Shown here one piece after another: positions 1 to 8,803 of a stretch of 33,111 nucleotides of DNA. The position numbers and the translations under genes were made by a program. The number at the start of each line of letters is the position of its first letter. Position 1 is the first letter of the stretch. The DNA lies in contig RBWT01000090.1 of NCBI GenBank assembly GCA_004010275.1, forward strand, positions 1 through 33,111, in the 5' to 3' direction. Source of the stretch: Streptomyces huasconensis (GTDB taxonomy: Bacteria; Actinomycetota; Actinomycetes; Streptomycetales; Streptomycetaceae). Below the pieces are notes generated by a model. The model was not told the DNA's origin, did not search any database, and saw only the letters and a program-made list of their open reading frames with translations.

Positions 1-80
1 GGCGGAGACACCGCCGCGCAGCGGCGAACAGAACACCCCCAGGGCCCCGCCAGGCAAGGCCAGGCAAAGCGAGCCGCAGC

Positions 81-272
81 CTAGGACCGCTCATCCGCCG
101 GAGGCCGTCCTTCGCGCCCCTCCAAAACCCCCAGCACCTCATCGATCCGGTCAGAACTCAACCGCTCGGCCGCCGCGCTCGCCGCGATGATGAGGTCGCC
201 GCACAGCTCGATCTCGGCGAGGGCGACGTGGTCCTGAACCGCCGTACCACCACGCATCGGAGCCACGTACAT
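81..272 (-). CDS. small conserved-looking hypothetical protein
   Basis: A 63-residue acidic protein of unknown function. I chose the ATG at 272 because an AGGAAG-type ribosome binding site lies five bases upstream on the minus strand; a GTG one codon earlier is also possible. The middle (EIELCGDLIIAASAAAERLS) looks like an amphipathic helix followed by a second helix (DRIDEVLGVLEG); there is no signal peptide or clear membrane segment. It reads away from the lipoprotein gene at 380-1219 and stops with TAG at 81. Third-position GC and clean initiation make it a credible gene, but I recognise no domain. Confidence 0.6.
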   Translation of the reverse strand: MYVAPMRGGTAVQDHVALAEIELCGDLIIAASAAAERLSSDRIDEVLGVLEGREGRPPADERS

Positions 273-379
273 CACCTCTTCCTGATCATGACCCTGCCCC
301 CGTACCGACTTCCTAGAGTAGGGAGCGGCCTACACACCGCGCATGGCACGGACGGACCATTTCCACCGGCCGTACGCGA

Positions 380-1219
380 CTAGGGCGCCGCGATCTTCCC
401 GGCGAAGATGTCCTCCTCGGCCGGAAGCCGCACCCCTACGGGCACCCCGAAGTCGTAGAGCAGCGTGGTCGAGGCCACATCGGCATTGGCCACGGTGAAC
501 TGCTGGCGCAGCTTCCGCACCCGCCCCCGCTCATCGAGGTACACGTCGAAGGGCACGCTCCCCTTGCTGAACCCTTTCCCCGCCGCCACCTCCAACGCCC
601 CGCGCTGACCTGCGGAAGCCCCCTTCGCCGCGGCCCGCAGATCGGCGACGCCGCGGTAGTGCCGCACCTCGGTCCCGGCGACCCGCTCCTCCCCCACGTA
701 CGTCACGTCCCGCGCCCCCCGCAGCACTTCCGCCGCCGCGAGGGGGTCCGTCGCCCCACCGGTGACGAGATTGCCGTCGGAGAGCGAACGTGTCTCGATC
801 CGCACCCACTTGTCGGCGGGCACACCGGCCCCGCGGTTCTTCATGTAGAGCGCCCCGCCGGCCATCAGCTCGGTGATCGGCCGGCGCGCCCGCCCCCCTG
901 CGGGGTCCTGCGGCAGGACCACTTCGAACCGCCCCCGCTGGTCCCGGAAGTCGTAGACACCCGCGCCCCGGACGGTCACGCGCGTCCCGCCGCTGGCCAT
1001 CTCCATGGACGTACGGGCCTTGGCCGTGCCCGCGCGGACCAGGGCGTCGGCGGAGCGCCGCACCACGTCCCCGGCGTGCGCGGCCTTCCCCGGCGCCTCG
1101 GCGCCGCTGCCGTCGGCGGCGGCCCCGCCGGAGCAGCCGGTGGCGGTGGCCATCAGCCCCGCGGCCGCCACCGCGACCGCGGCGCTCGCTCGGCCCCTGT
1201 GCCTGCGCTGCTGCCCCAT
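380..1219 (-). CDS. LppX/LprG-like lipoprotein
   Basis: A 279-aa exported lipoprotein. The start is ATG 1219, preceded by GGAGG at good spacing; a TTG five codons upstream is less likely. The N-terminus is basic (GQQRRHRGR) followed by a hydrophobic stretch and a lipobox ending in the Cys of ATGCSGG, so the mature protein should be anchored to the outer face of the membrane. The body has the features of the LppX/LprAFG group: an early segment on scrambled residue side chains (VVRRSADALVRAGTAKARTSMEM), central beta-rich repeats, and a segment near VTYVGEERVAGTEVRHYRG resembling that family's hydrophobic-pocket fold. Members carry lipids or sense envelope state; the ligand here is unknown. Family assignment is by pattern only. 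Confidence 0.8.
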   Translation of the reverse strand: MGQQRRHRGRASAAVAVAAAGLMATATGCSGGAAADGSGAEAPGKAAHAGDVVRRSADALVRAGTAKARTSMEMASGGTRVTVRGAGVYDFRDQRGRFEVVLPQDPAGGRARRPITELMAGGALYMKNRGAGVPADKWVRIETRSLSDGNLVTGGATDPLAAAEVLRGARDVTYVGEERVAGTEVRHYRGVADLRAAAKGASAGQRGALEVAAGKGFSKGSVPFDVYLDERGRVRKLRQQFTVANADVASTTLLYDFGVPVGVRLPAEEDIFAGKIAAP

Positions 1220-1367
1220 CCTGGCTGCCTCCAAGCGGTCCCGCGCTTGTCGATCCCCCGTCGTTCCCCCGTCGTTCCCCTAACGACCGGTGCCTTGAGC
1301 CGTCACGCGGCGGGCCGGTACCGGCGACGGCTCCCGGGGCTTCACCCGGGGTCGGTACCGTGGCCGG

Positions 1368-1586
1368 GTGGCCGATCAGGAAGACCTCGCAACGGACCTC
1401 GCAGCCGACCTCACGCCCCACCGCCGTACACCCGATCTCACATCCGACCTCGCTTCCCACAGCACGTCGACGGTCGAGAAGGGCCGCTTCATATCCGCCC
1501 AGTGCTCCTGCGGCTGGCGCGGCCCCGCCCGCAGGGCCCGCAGCAAGGCCCGTACGGACGCCGCCGAACATGAGGAGTCCCCCTAG
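1368..1586 (+). CDS. small protein with CSCGWRG motif
   Basis: A 72-aa protein starting at GTG 1368. The N-terminal half is low-complexity (repeated DLA, DLT and TS units) and the C-terminal half holds a compact motif CSCGWRGPARRARSKA followed by an acidic end. The Cys-x-Cys-Gly-Trp arrangement with flanking basic residues resembles small Streptomyces proteins of unknown function that could bind metal or nucleic acid; only two Cys are present, so a complete zinc site would need dimerisation. It sits 57 bp upstream of the FAD oxidoreductase on the same strand and may share its transcript. No function is assigned. Confidence 0.6.
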   Translation: MADQEDLATDLAADLTPHRRTPDLTSDLASHSTSTVEKGRFISAQCSCGWRGPARRARSKARTDAAEHEESP

Positions 1587-1642
1587 GGGAACCCGCCCGC
1601 CCCGCGCACCGTCTCGTTCTCCGGGAAGCAACGGGAGGCGTC

Positions 1643-3211
1643 ATGGAACGACGTACGTTCATCGGTACGACGGCGGCCGCACTGGCCGCGACGACGGTCG
1701 GCGGCTGCACGAGCGGTGGCTCACAGGCGGGCGCGGCGACGCCACGCGCCCACGGCGGACGCGAGACCGCCCTGCGGAGCGCCAGCGCCGCCGCGAGCGC
1801 CCCCGCGAGCCTGGCGGCCCTCGCCAGGGACCTGGACGGCACCCTCGTACGGCCGGGCGAGGCCAAGTGGGCGGCGGCCCGGCAGCTGTACAACACGCGC
1901 TTCGACGACCTGAAGCCCACCGCCGTGGCGTACGTCGCGCACCAGGACGACATACGCACCGCCCTCGCCTACGCCCGCGCCCACCGCACCCCGGTCGCGA
2001 TCCGCAACGGCGGCCACTCGTACGCGGGTTGGTCCTCCGGCACCGGCCGGCTGATCATCGACGTGTCGAAGCTGAGCAGGATACGGGCGAGCGGGACCAC
2101 CGCCACGATCGGCGCGGGCGCCAAGCTGATCGACGTCTACCGCTCGCTCGCCGCGAAGGGCGTCACGATCCCCGCGGGCTCCTGCCCGACCGTCGGCATC
2201 TCGGGCCTCACCCTCGGCGGCGGCCACGGCGTGGTCTCCCGCGCGTACGGCCTGACCTGCGACAGCCTCACCTCCGCCACGATCATCACGGCGGACGGCA
2301 AGCAGCTCACCGCCTCGAAGACCGAGCACAAGGACCTCTTCTGGGCGCTGCGCGGCGCGGGCAACGGCAACTTCGGCGTCGTCACCGAGCTGTCCTACCG
2401 CACGCACACCGCGCCCCAGGCCGTCTCCGCGTACATGTCCTGGCCGTGGTCGAAGGCGGCGGCGGTCGTCAAGGCGTGGCAGGCGTGGGGCCCCGACCAG
2501 CCGGACGAGATCTGGTCGTCCCTGCACCTGGCGAACACCCCGGGCGGCACCCCGACCGTCTCCGTCGCCTGCTTCTCGCTCGGCACGTACGGCGAGCTGC
2601 AGAACGCCGTCGACCGCCTCGCCCACAAGGTCGGCGCCTCCGCGCGCAGCGTCTCCCTGAAGCGGCGTACGTACGAGGAGGCGATGGAGGTGTACGCGGG
2701 CTGCTCGTCGTTCGCCACCGACGCCCAGTGCCACCTGCCCGGCGCGACGCCGGGACGCAGCCCCCAGGGCGCCCTCAAGCGGGAGACGTACGCGGCGAGT
2801 TCGGACTTCTTCGACCGCTCCCTCTCCGCGGCGGGCATCCGCGCGCTGCTCTCCCAGGTCGAGAACGTGACGGGCGCGAGCGCCGGCAGCATCGCGCTGA
2901 CCGCGCTCGGCGGCGCGATCAACCGCGTCGACCCGACGGCGACGGCCTTCGTGCACCGCCGCTCGCGGATGCTGGCGCAGTACATCGCGTCGTGGCGCGC
3001 GGGCACATCGGGGACACCGGCACGCGCGTGGCTGAAAAAGGCACACGGGGCGATGGGGCGGTACGCGTCCGGCGCGGCGTACCAGAACTACACGGACGCC
3101 ACGCTGACGAACTGGCGCGAGGCGTACTACGGGGACGCGGCGCCGCGCCTGAAGAAGCTGAAGAAGCAGTACGACCCGAACCGCTTCTTCGACTTCCCGC
3201 AGGCGCTCTGA
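1643..3211 (+). CDS. Tat-exported FAD-linked oxidoreductase, BBE type
   Basis: A 522-aa flavoprotein of the berberine bridge enzyme / PCMH family. The N-terminus reads MERRTFIG, a twin-arginine signal, followed by a hydrophobic run and Cys22 in a lipobox-like VGGC, so it is probably exported folded and perhaps lipid-anchored. The FAD-binding domain is clear: GGHSYAGW with His125 for 8-alpha-histidyl linkage and GSCPTVGISGLTLGGGHG with Cys181 for 6-S-cysteinyl linkage, i.e. the bicovalent FAD pattern. The C-terminal BBE element is present (YQNYTDATLTNWREAYYG, then YDPNRFFDF). Such enzymes oxidise alcohols, sugars or secondary-metabolite intermediates; the substrate cannot be told. ATG 1643 has an upstream GGGAGG. 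Its last 85 bases overlap the annotated tail of the convergent PAP2 gene. Confidence 0.93.
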   Translation: MERRTFIGTTAAALAATTVGGCTSGGSQAGAATPRAHGGRETALRSASAAASAPASLAALARDLDGTLVRPGEAKWAAARQLYNTRFDDLKPTAVAYVAHQDDIRTALAYARAHRTPVAIRNGGHSYAGWSSGTGRLIIDVSKLSRIRASGTTATIGAGAKLIDVYRSLAAKGVTIPAGSCPTVGISGLTLGGGHGVVSRAYGLTCDSLTSATIITADGKQLTASKTEHKDLFWALRGAGNGNFGVVTELSYRTHTAPQAVSAYMSWPWSKAAAVVKAWQAWGPDQPDEIWSSLHLANTPGGTPTVSVACFSLGTYGELQNAVDRLAHKVGASARSVSLKRRTYEEAMEVYAGCSSFATDAQCHLPGATPGRSPQGALKRETYAASSDFFDRSLSAAGIRALLSQVENVTGASAGSIALTALGGAINRVDPTATAFVHRRSRMLAQYIASWRAGTSGTPARAWLKKAHGAMGRYASGAAYQNYTDATLTNWREAYYGDAAPRLKKLKKQYDPNRFFDFPQAL

Positions 3212-3948
3212 GCCTCCGCGGCCCCGGGCGGGGCGTCAGGCCGCGAGGTCCCGCTCGTCCGGGTCGGCGGCGGCCGCGCGGGCTCGGCGGGCTCGCTCAG
3301 CGGCGCGGCCACCGGCCCGACCCTGCGGTCCCACACCAGCCACCCCACGTGCCGGGAGCGCCCGACCGCCCTGGCGAGCGGCGTGAGCAGCGCCATGGCG
3401 AGCGGGGACAGGAGCAGGGCGACGGCGGTGCCGAGCGCGAGGCCGCCGATGACGTCGGTGGGGTAGTGCACGCCCATGAAGACCCGGCAGAAGCCCTCCA
3501 GGGCGGCGAGCCCGAGGCCGACGAAGCCGAACCTGCGGTGGGCGACGAAGAGTCCGGCGCCGATGGCCATGGCGAGCGTCGCGTGGTCGCTGACGAAGGA
3601 GAAGTCGTCCTTGCCCTCGACCAGGACGTGGAGCCCGGCGTGGTCGCGGAAGGGCCGCGGCCGTTCCACGAAGCCTCGGATGGGGACGTTGACGAGCACC
3701 GCGATCCCGGCGGCCAGCGGCGCCCACACGACGGCGGCGACGGACGAGGCGGCGTCCTCGAGCGTGCCCCGCTTCCGCTGGCCCCACCAGCACCACACCA
3801 CGAGCAGTACGAGGGCGAGCAGCAGGCCGTACTCCCCGACGAACGCCATGGCGCGGTCGAGCCAGTGCGGGGTCTCCTGTGTCAGGCCGTTGATGTCGTA
3901 GAGCAAGCCGACGTCGGGGTTCGACCCGGATTCATCGAGTCCAGCCAT
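3127..3948 (-). CDS. PAP2-family membrane phosphatase
   Basis: A 273-aa multi-pass membrane protein starting at ATG 3948. About five membrane segments are visible. The PAP2 signature is split in the usual way: an R-x6-RP element in PIRGFVERPRPFRDH, SDHATLAMA in place of PSGH, and CRVFMGVHYPTDVIGG giving R-x5-H-x3-D. It probably dephosphorylates a lipid pyrophosphate or phosphatidate at the outer membrane face (undecaprenyl-PP recycling is the typical role). The last 35 or so residues (Lys/Arg/Phe-rich) run antisense through the oxidoreductase gene and look unnatural. Adding one G near 3268-3278 would instead end the protein EPARAAADPDERDLAA with a stop at 3236, clearing the overlap, so a one-base indel is likely. 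Confidence 0.85.
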   Translation of the reverse strand: MAGLDESGSNPDVGLLYDINGLTQETPHWLDRAMAFVGEYGLLLALVLLVVWCWWGQRKRGTLEDAASSVAAVVWAPLAAGIAVLVNVPIRGFVERPRPFRDHAGLHVLVEGKDDFSFVSDHATLAMAIGAGLFVAHRRFGFVGLGLAALEGFCRVFMGVHYPTDVIGGLALGTAVALLLSPLAMALLTPLARAVGRSRHVGWLVWDRRVGPVAAPLSEPAEPARPPPTRTSGTSRPDAPPGAAEAQSACGKSKKRFGSYCFFSFFRRGAASP

Positions 3949-4207
3949 GGCGCTGCGGCCCCTTGTCTCCTAGCCCACGGACGCACCTTTCTGTGCGCCC
4001 TTTCCATCAACCCCCGTGGTCGGTCCAGTCAAGGGAACGCCCGTCCCCCACCCCTACGTTCCACTCTCCACCGAAAGATCACCCAGACGTTACCGAAGAG
4101 AGACACATCACCGCAGCTCAGGGGGAGTGTTTTAACGGACGGTTCAAGCCACATCACCCCGTGCGCACGCCTCCGCACGCGCCCCTCAGCGCCCCCCTGC
4201 GGCCTCC
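3949..4207. other. intergenic region, no gene seen
   Basis: These 259 bases separate the PAP2 gene from the end of the NlpC/P60 gene on the same strand. The stretch around 4050-4140 is notably less GC-rich than its surroundings and could hold the promoter of the PAP2 gene, but I see no convincing -35/-10 pair. No open frame here has coding-like third-position bias. Confidence 0.4.
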
Positions 4208-5218
4208 TCAGGCCGAGGCAGGCTTGTCGGGGAGCGCCGCCGCGCCCTCGTCCGTGACACGAGTCGCGCCAAAATAGTCGGGCGTGTCGATCGGGTCGAA
4301 CCGGATGACGGCACCGGCCCGCGGGGCGTTGATCATGTACCCGCCGCCGACGTAGATCCCGACGTGCCGGATGGCGCGCGAGTTGGTGAGGTCGTCCGAG
4401 AAGAAGACCAGGTCCCCGGGGAGCAGTTCCTCGCGCTTGGGGTGCGGACCCGCGTTGTACTGGTCGTTGGCGACGCGCGGCAGCGTGACGCCGACGGTGC
4501 GGTAGGCGGCGAGGGTCAGACCGGAGCAGTCGAAGCGGCCGTTCTGCTCGGGCGTGCCGTTGCCGCCCCACAAGTAGGGGGTGCCGAGTTTCTTCTGCGC
4601 GAAGGCGATGGCCCCGGCCGCCTGCTGCGAGGGCGCCACCCGCCCCACGGGCCGGGCGAAGCTCTTGGAGAGCGTGGTGATCGTCTGCACGTAGTTCTGC
4701 GTCTCGCTGTAGGGCGGCACCCCGCCGTACTTGAGGACGGCGTACGCGCCCGCGTTGTACGCGGCGAGCATGTTCTTCGTCGGGTCCCCCGGCGCGTCCT
4801 TCACATACCCGGCGAGCTTGCAGTCGTACGAGGCGGCGGACGGAATGGCGTCCTTCGGGTCCCACACGTCACGGTCGCCGTCACCGTCGCCGTCGACGCC
4901 GTGCGCGGCCCAGGTGCCGGGGATGAACTGCGCTATCCCCTGCGCCGCGGCGGGGCTCTTCGCGCGCGGGTTCCATCCGCTCTCCTGGTAGAGCTGGGCG
5001 GCGAGCAGCGCGGGGTTGATGGCCTTGCAGAGGTTGCCCCACTTCTGCACGAGGGGCTGGTACATCGCGGGCACGGCCCCCTTGGCGAGCCCCACGGCCC
5101 CACCGCTCGCGCCACTCGCGATGCTGCCCGCGGCCACGTAGGTCCCGACGACGAGCAGCGCGATGAAACTGAGCGCACCACCGATCCCGAGGGAAGCGAC
5201 CAGCCACGCCTTACGCAC
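4208..5218 (-). CDS. SLT + NlpC/P60 cell-wall hydrolase
   Basis: A bifunctional peptidoglycan hydrolase of 336 aa from GTG 5218, which has a GGGGTGG ribosome site six to eight bases upstream; TTG 5224 is an alternative. A membrane anchor or uncleaved signal occupies residues 5-30. Residues 55-185 form a lytic-transglycosylase SLT domain with the catalytic Glu79 in YQESGWNPRAKS and the later AAYNAGAYAV motif. Residues 200-335 form an NlpC/P60 (C40) endopeptidase domain with Cys231 (RFDCSGL) and His285 (IRHVGIYVGGG). A DGDGDGDRD stretch between the two halves looks like a calcium-binding insert of the SLT domain. It should cut glycan strands and stem peptides outside the membrane, in growth or sporulation. 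All catalytic residues are intact. Confidence 0.92.
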   Translation of the reverse strand: MRKAWLVASLGIGGALSFIALLVVGTYVAAGSIASGASGGAVGLAKGAVPAMYQPLVQKWGNLCKAINPALLAAQLYQESGWNPRAKSPAAAQGIAQFIPGTWAAHGVDGDGDGDRDVWDPKDAIPSAASYDCKLAGYVKDAPGDPTKNMLAAYNAGAYAVLKYGGVPPYSETQNYVQTITTLSKSFARPVGRVAPSQQAAGAIAFAQKKLGTPYLWGGNGTPEQNGRFDCSGLTLAAYRTVGVTLPRVANDQYNAGPHPKREELLPGDLVFFSDDLTNSRAIRHVGIYVGGGYMINAPRAGAVIRFDPIDTPDYFGATRVTDEGAAALPDKPASA

Positions 5219-5389
5219 CGTCAACCACCCCACACCCACCGGGAGTCCGCTCCGCCGCCGCTCAGTGTAGAGGCCGCGTACGACAGCGCCAGGCCGCATC
5301 CGCCCGGCGCCCCCCCTCGCTGGAACCACCCGTCCTCCCTTGGATAGCTTGATTCACTCCAGCGAACGCCCCACCCTCAGGAGCCGACC

Positions 5390-6052
5390 GTGAACCGCCG
5401 CCCCGCCCTCCTCGCAGCCGCCGCCCTGACCACGGCCGCGGCCCTGACGCTCTCCGCCTGCGGAGGAGGCGACGGAGGGTCCAAGGACAGCGAGAAGATC
5501 GCGGGCGCGGACTCGGGTACTCAGAGAGACAGTTCCCCCTCCCCGAAGGCCTCGGAGGACGGGATCGACCGCCCGGAGATCAAGCTCCCCAAGGACGTGA
5601 AGAACGTCTTCGAGGGCGGGAAGACCGGTGATCCCAAGAAGGATGCGGTGCTTGCGGACAATGAGCGGTGGCTCGACGCCCTGATCGAAGCCACCGTCGT
5701 CGAATCCGGCGACCACCCGGCGCTGAAGTTCTACGGGACGGGCGATGCCCTTTTGTCGGCGGCGGACTACATCCAAGGGTTCCGAAAGAAGAACGCGAGC
5801 TTCATCGGAACGATTCGGTACTACGACCGTCAGGTCACGTTCCTCAAGGAAGGCGTCGCAGCGGTGTCCTACTGCAAGGACGGCACCAAGACGTATCCCA
5901 AGGACCTCAAGACCGGGAAGGTCGACCGGTCCATCCCGGAATCGGCAGCTGATTACGGCTTCTACAACACCCGCGTGCGGAAGAACGCCGAGGGCGTCTG
6001 GCAGACGGAGTCCATCACGTACGTGGAGGAGGCGACCAAGAAGTGCATGTAA
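5390..6052 (+). CDS. secreted lipoprotein, cassette A
   Basis: A 220-aa lipoprotein starting at GTG 5390, with AGGAG seven bases upstream. A signal sequence with lipobox (TLSACGGG) is followed by a Gly/Ser/Asp-rich linker of about 45 residues and a folded domain from about residue 70. The domain contains a short helix-rich part (NERWLDALIEATVVESGD) and a beta-rich part ending VWQTESITYVEE, reminiscent of an NTF2-like/SnoaL cone, plus two Cys (YCKDG and KKCM) that may pair. It overlaps the next gene by ten bases, so the two are cotranscribed. Function is unknown; position suggests an envelope accessory of the WXG100-like pair downstream. Confidence 0.85.
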   Translation: MNRRPALLAAAALTTAAALTLSACGGGDGGSKDSEKIAGADSGTQRDSSPSPKASEDGIDRPEIKLPKDVKNVFEGGKTGDPKKDAVLADNERWLDALIEATVVESGDHPALKFYGTGDALLSAADYIQGFRKKNASFIGTIRYYDRQVTFLKEGVAAVSYCKDGTKTYPKDLKTGKVDRSIPESAADYGFYNTRVRKNAEGVWQTESITYVEEATKKCM

Positions 6053-7092
6053 GTGCTTCGAGGCCGCCGGTTCGCCGGGCTGCTCTTGCTCTCGCCCTAG
6101 CTGCGACGCTGCTCCCTGGCACCGCCTACGCCGCCGGTGGTGACACCGAGGGAGGCAAAAACCTGGCGCACGAGCAGCAGTCAAAGGGCACCCGCAGCGG
6201 GAAGAACCTCGGCATCGAGACGAGGATTCAGACGAGGGTCGAAGGCAGCCCCCAGTCCGCGAAGACCGGCACGCTGACTCCCGCCAACAGCAACTGGGAC
6301 CCGCCGGCCTGCTGGTACGAACCCGCGTACACGCCGAAACAGATCGAGGCCACGGTCAAGGCGATCCGAAAGATCGGGTTCTTCGGTATCGGTGATGCGG
6401 TGGGCGGGGTTTTCGACTCGTACTTCAAAGATGGCAAGCCGTACAAGAACTACAACCTCGACAAACAGGGCGAAGGCCAATTCTGGGCGGCGGCAGTCGA
6501 CGACGATCGCAAGGACGAGCCGGAGGCGAAGGCCTGCGACAAGCTGCCGTTCTGGGTACAGGACGGCGAGACCCCGAAGGAACCGCTCGCGGTCACGCCC
6601 AAGATCCTCGCCGAGTACGCGTACGGACAACTCCCCGTCCCGGACACCGAGGTCGAACTGGCACCCGAGGGCGAGACGAAGGTCAACCTGCCCACGTGGG
6701 CCTGGCTGGACAAGGCCAGGTTCAAGAAGATCTCGGTCACCGCGACCCTGCCCGGCACGGGCCTCTCCGCGACGACGACCGCCGAGCCGGTCTCCCTGAA
6801 GATCGACCCGGGCACGTCGGACGCCGAGACGTACCCCTCCTCCGGCGAGTGCCCGATCGAGGACGACCACATCGGCACGCCCCGCGCGAAGGGCACCCCG
6901 GCGGACACGGACCCGCCGTGCGGCGTGCGGTACCTGCGGTCCTCGCGCGACGGCTCGTACGAGCTGAAGGCCACCCTCACCTGGAAGGTCAGCTGGACGA
7001 GCACGAACGGCCAGGGCGGCGACCTGCCCCCCGGCGAGTTCGGTACGACGCAGGACGTCGTCGTACGCGAGATCCAATCAGTCAACCGCTGA
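6043..7092 (+). CDS. secreted protein of unknown function, cassette A
   Basis: A 349-aa exported protein starting at GTG 6043, inside the end of the preceding gene. The first 30 residues are a Sec signal peptide (RRAALALALAATLLPGTAYA, likely cut after AYA). The mature part has a charged N-terminal stretch, a central region with conserved-looking aromatics (WDPPACWYEPAYTPKQIE, PTWAWLDKARFKKI) and a C-terminal Ig-like beta segment (YELKATLTWKVSWTS). Four Cys (in PPACW, AKACDK, GECPIE and PPCGVR) could form two disulfides. I recognise no family. Tight overlap with the lipoprotein and 38 bp to the WXG100-like gene support one operon. Confidence 0.83.
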   Translation: MHVSASRPPVRRAALALALAATLLPGTAYAAGGDTEGGKNLAHEQQSKGTRSGKNLGIETRIQTRVEGSPQSAKTGTLTPANSNWDPPACWYEPAYTPKQIEATVKAIRKIGFFGIGDAVGGVFDSYFKDGKPYKNYNLDKQGEGQFWAAAVDDDRKDEPEAKACDKLPFWVQDGETPKEPLAVTPKILAEYAYGQLPVPDTEVELAPEGETKVNLPTWAWLDKARFKKISVTATLPGTGLSATTTAEPVSLKIDPGTSDAETYPSSGECPIEDDHIGTPRAKGTPADTDPPCGVRYLRSSRDGSYELKATLTWKVSWTSTNGQGGDLPPGEFGTTQDVVVREIQSVNR

Positions 7093-7130
7093 CCGCTCCT
7101 CGACCACGCACAGAAGGCTGGAACGACCAC

Positions 7131-7448
7131 ATGAGCGACCTCCGTCTCGACGGCACGGTCTTCGAAAGCCTCAAGAAGACGTTCTCCTCCGTCAGCGACC
7201 GCATGGACGCCGCACGCCGCACCCTCAAGAACACCGACGGTTCGGTCGTCGGCACGGGCAAGCTCGCGGAGGACGTCCAGGAATTCGCCGATGAATGGGG
7301 CTACGGCGTCAAGCAGCTCGGCAAGCACACCCAGGGCGCCGTCAAGATGATCGACAAGATCGACGAGGAGTTCAGCAAGCTGGACCAGGCCCTCGCCGAA
7401 TCACTCAAGACGGCCAAGAAGAAGTCCGCAGAGAAAAGGGGCCACTGA
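7131..7448 (+). CDS. small WXG100-like helical protein, cassette A
   Basis: A 105-aa highly helical, charged protein starting at ATG 7131. It resembles WXG100/ESAT-6-type proteins in size, in the lack of signal peptide, and in having two long amphipathic helices broken by a turn with a Trp-Gly pair (FADEWGYGVKQLG). The classic order W-x-G is not exact. The cassette B protein at 16074-16400 has the same turn as DDWKYGAEQIG, so the two are homologues. It ends one base before the 424-aa partner starts at 7450, which is how heterodimeric type VII substrates are usually arranged. Role as a secreted partner or targeting subunit is an inference. Confidence 0.8.
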   Translation: MSDLRLDGTVFESLKKTFSSVSDRMDAARRTLKNTDGSVVGTGKLAEDVQEFADEWGYGVKQLGKHTQGAVKMIDKIDEEFSKLDQALAESLKTAKKKSAEKRGH

Positions 7449-7449
7449 C

Positions 7450-8724
7450 GTGGGAACCAAGCGGCCCGCGTTCCCCCACATAGGCTGGGACCCCACGCCG
7501 GGCGACGTCGAGGACACCCGCGAACTCGCCAAGAAGCTGGGCGGACTCGCGACGGAACTAGGCACCGCTGTCCGGGACCTGGAGCGAATCGAATGCGGCG
7601 CCTGGAAGGGCAAGGCGGCGCTCGCGTTCACCGAGTACATCGGCGAGGACGTCACCCCGCTCATCCGCAAGAGCCACGAATCCTTCCACAAGGCGTCGCG
7701 CGCCCTGCACCGCTGGGCGCGGGAACTCCAGGAATTCCAGGACGAGGCCGACCGCCTGGAGAAGAAGGCCGGGAAGAAGCTGGACGCGCGGTCGGAGGCC
7801 AAGCCCGACAGCGATGAGATGGCCAAGGCGTCCGGGGCCGTCGTCGACATCATCGGCGAGGTCCACGACCTGGAGGACCGCTACAACAAGGCCGCGGGCG
7901 CCATCAGCAAGGAACTCGACAAGGCGGGCGACATCGCCCCGGACGAGCCGGGTTTCTGGGACAAGCTCACCAAGGGCGTCAAGGAGGCGTGGGACGCCAC
8001 CGGCAAGTGGCTCAAGGACCACGCCGACATGATCAAGCTGATCGGCGATTTGCTGAGCGACCTGACGGCCGTCCTGGGCCTCCTCGCCATCGTCAGCCTC
8101 CCCTTCCCCCCACTTGCGGCGGTCTTCGGCACGGCCGCCCTCATCACCAGCGGTCTCGCACTGGGCGCGCACGGCCTCGCCAAAATGGGCGGTGCGGACG
8201 TGAGTTGGGCGCAGATGGGGCTGGATGCGATGGGGTTGATACCGGGGATCGGGATGTTCAGTAAGGGGATCAAGGTTGCCGGCAAGACCCCGGCCATGGC
8301 AGAGGCAGCAGGCCTTGCCAAGGCCGCAGAACTTGGCAAGGGGTTCCGGGCGACCAGCATCGGCAACTCGCGCTTGCTGCTGGCCACCAAAGAGGAAGCT
8401 GGTCTCGTCAAGGGCGGCATTCCGCTACTGCCCGGCAAGGTCGTACTCGGCGGCAGGGCCGAGAACGTGTACGAGGTTTCCCATGCCACCAGTGGCCTCG
8501 CGTCACGCATGGGCAGCCTCGCCAACATGGGCTATCACCAGGGACAGTGGCTCGGTTCCAAAGGAGCCAACCTCATCCCGGGTGTGAACATCAACCCTCT
8601 GGGGGCCGGTATCGCCATGGACGCGGGGCTCAAAATCGCTCCGAAGATCACGAGCATCCACCAGCATGTGGGAGAAGCTCTCTTTCCTGGTGACCAGTTC
8701 GAGAAGTCGGCATCCGGTGGCTGA
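7450..8724 (+). CDS. putative T7SS-secreted protein, cassette A
   Basis: A 424-aa protein from GTG 7450. Residues 1-130 form an ESAT-6-like helical hairpin starting with the signature PHIGWDPTPGDVEDT and turning at GAWKGKAALAF (W-x-G). Residues 130-200 continue coiled-coil-like. Residues 200-260 are hydrophobic (two or three putative membrane-crossing helices, ALITSGLALGAHG and AMGLIPGIGMF). The remainder is a soluble, Gly-rich C-terminal domain (LLPGKVVLGGRAENVYEVS to LFPGDQFEK). No nuclease, ADP-ribosyltransferase or deaminase signature is visible. This matches the type labelled putative T7SS-secreted protein in Streptomyces genomes. The equivalent in cassette B (16397-17635) begins GFDPTPGDCDT, confirming the family. 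Confidence 0.85.
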   Translation: MGTKRPAFPHIGWDPTPGDVEDTRELAKKLGGLATELGTAVRDLERIECGAWKGKAALAFTEYIGEDVTPLIRKSHESFHKASRALHRWARELQEFQDEADRLEKKAGKKLDARSEAKPDSDEMAKASGAVVDIIGEVHDLEDRYNKAAGAISKELDKAGDIAPDEPGFWDKLTKGVKEAWDATGKWLKDHADMIKLIGDLLSDLTAVLGLLAIVSLPFPPLAAVFGTAALITSGLALGAHGLAKMGGADVSWAQMGLDAMGLIPGIGMFSKGIKVAGKTPAMAEAAGLAKAAELGKGFRATSIGNSRLLLATKEEAGLVKGGIPLLPGKVVLGGRAENVYEVSHATSGLASRMGSLANMGYHQGQWLGSKGANLIPGVNINPLGAGIAMDAGLKIAPKITSIHQHVGEALFPGDQFEKSASGG

Positions 8725-8803
8725 GCCCTTCCATCCAAGGCATAGCGAGCACAGGACATCGGCAACGGCCGCAAAGCCGTCATGCAGGAAGACGCACCCA
8801 GGC

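Noticed and set aside
1290..1365. GC-rich hairpin with GGTACCG/CGGTACC arms upstream of 1368
   Set aside because: Short arms with a long loop in very GC-rich DNA; not distinguishable from chance.
1360..4257. A 965-residue plus-strand open frame
   Set aside because: It crosses the oxidoreductase and the PAP2 gene in an Arg/Pro-rich frame with no domain pattern; it is a shadow of the real genes.
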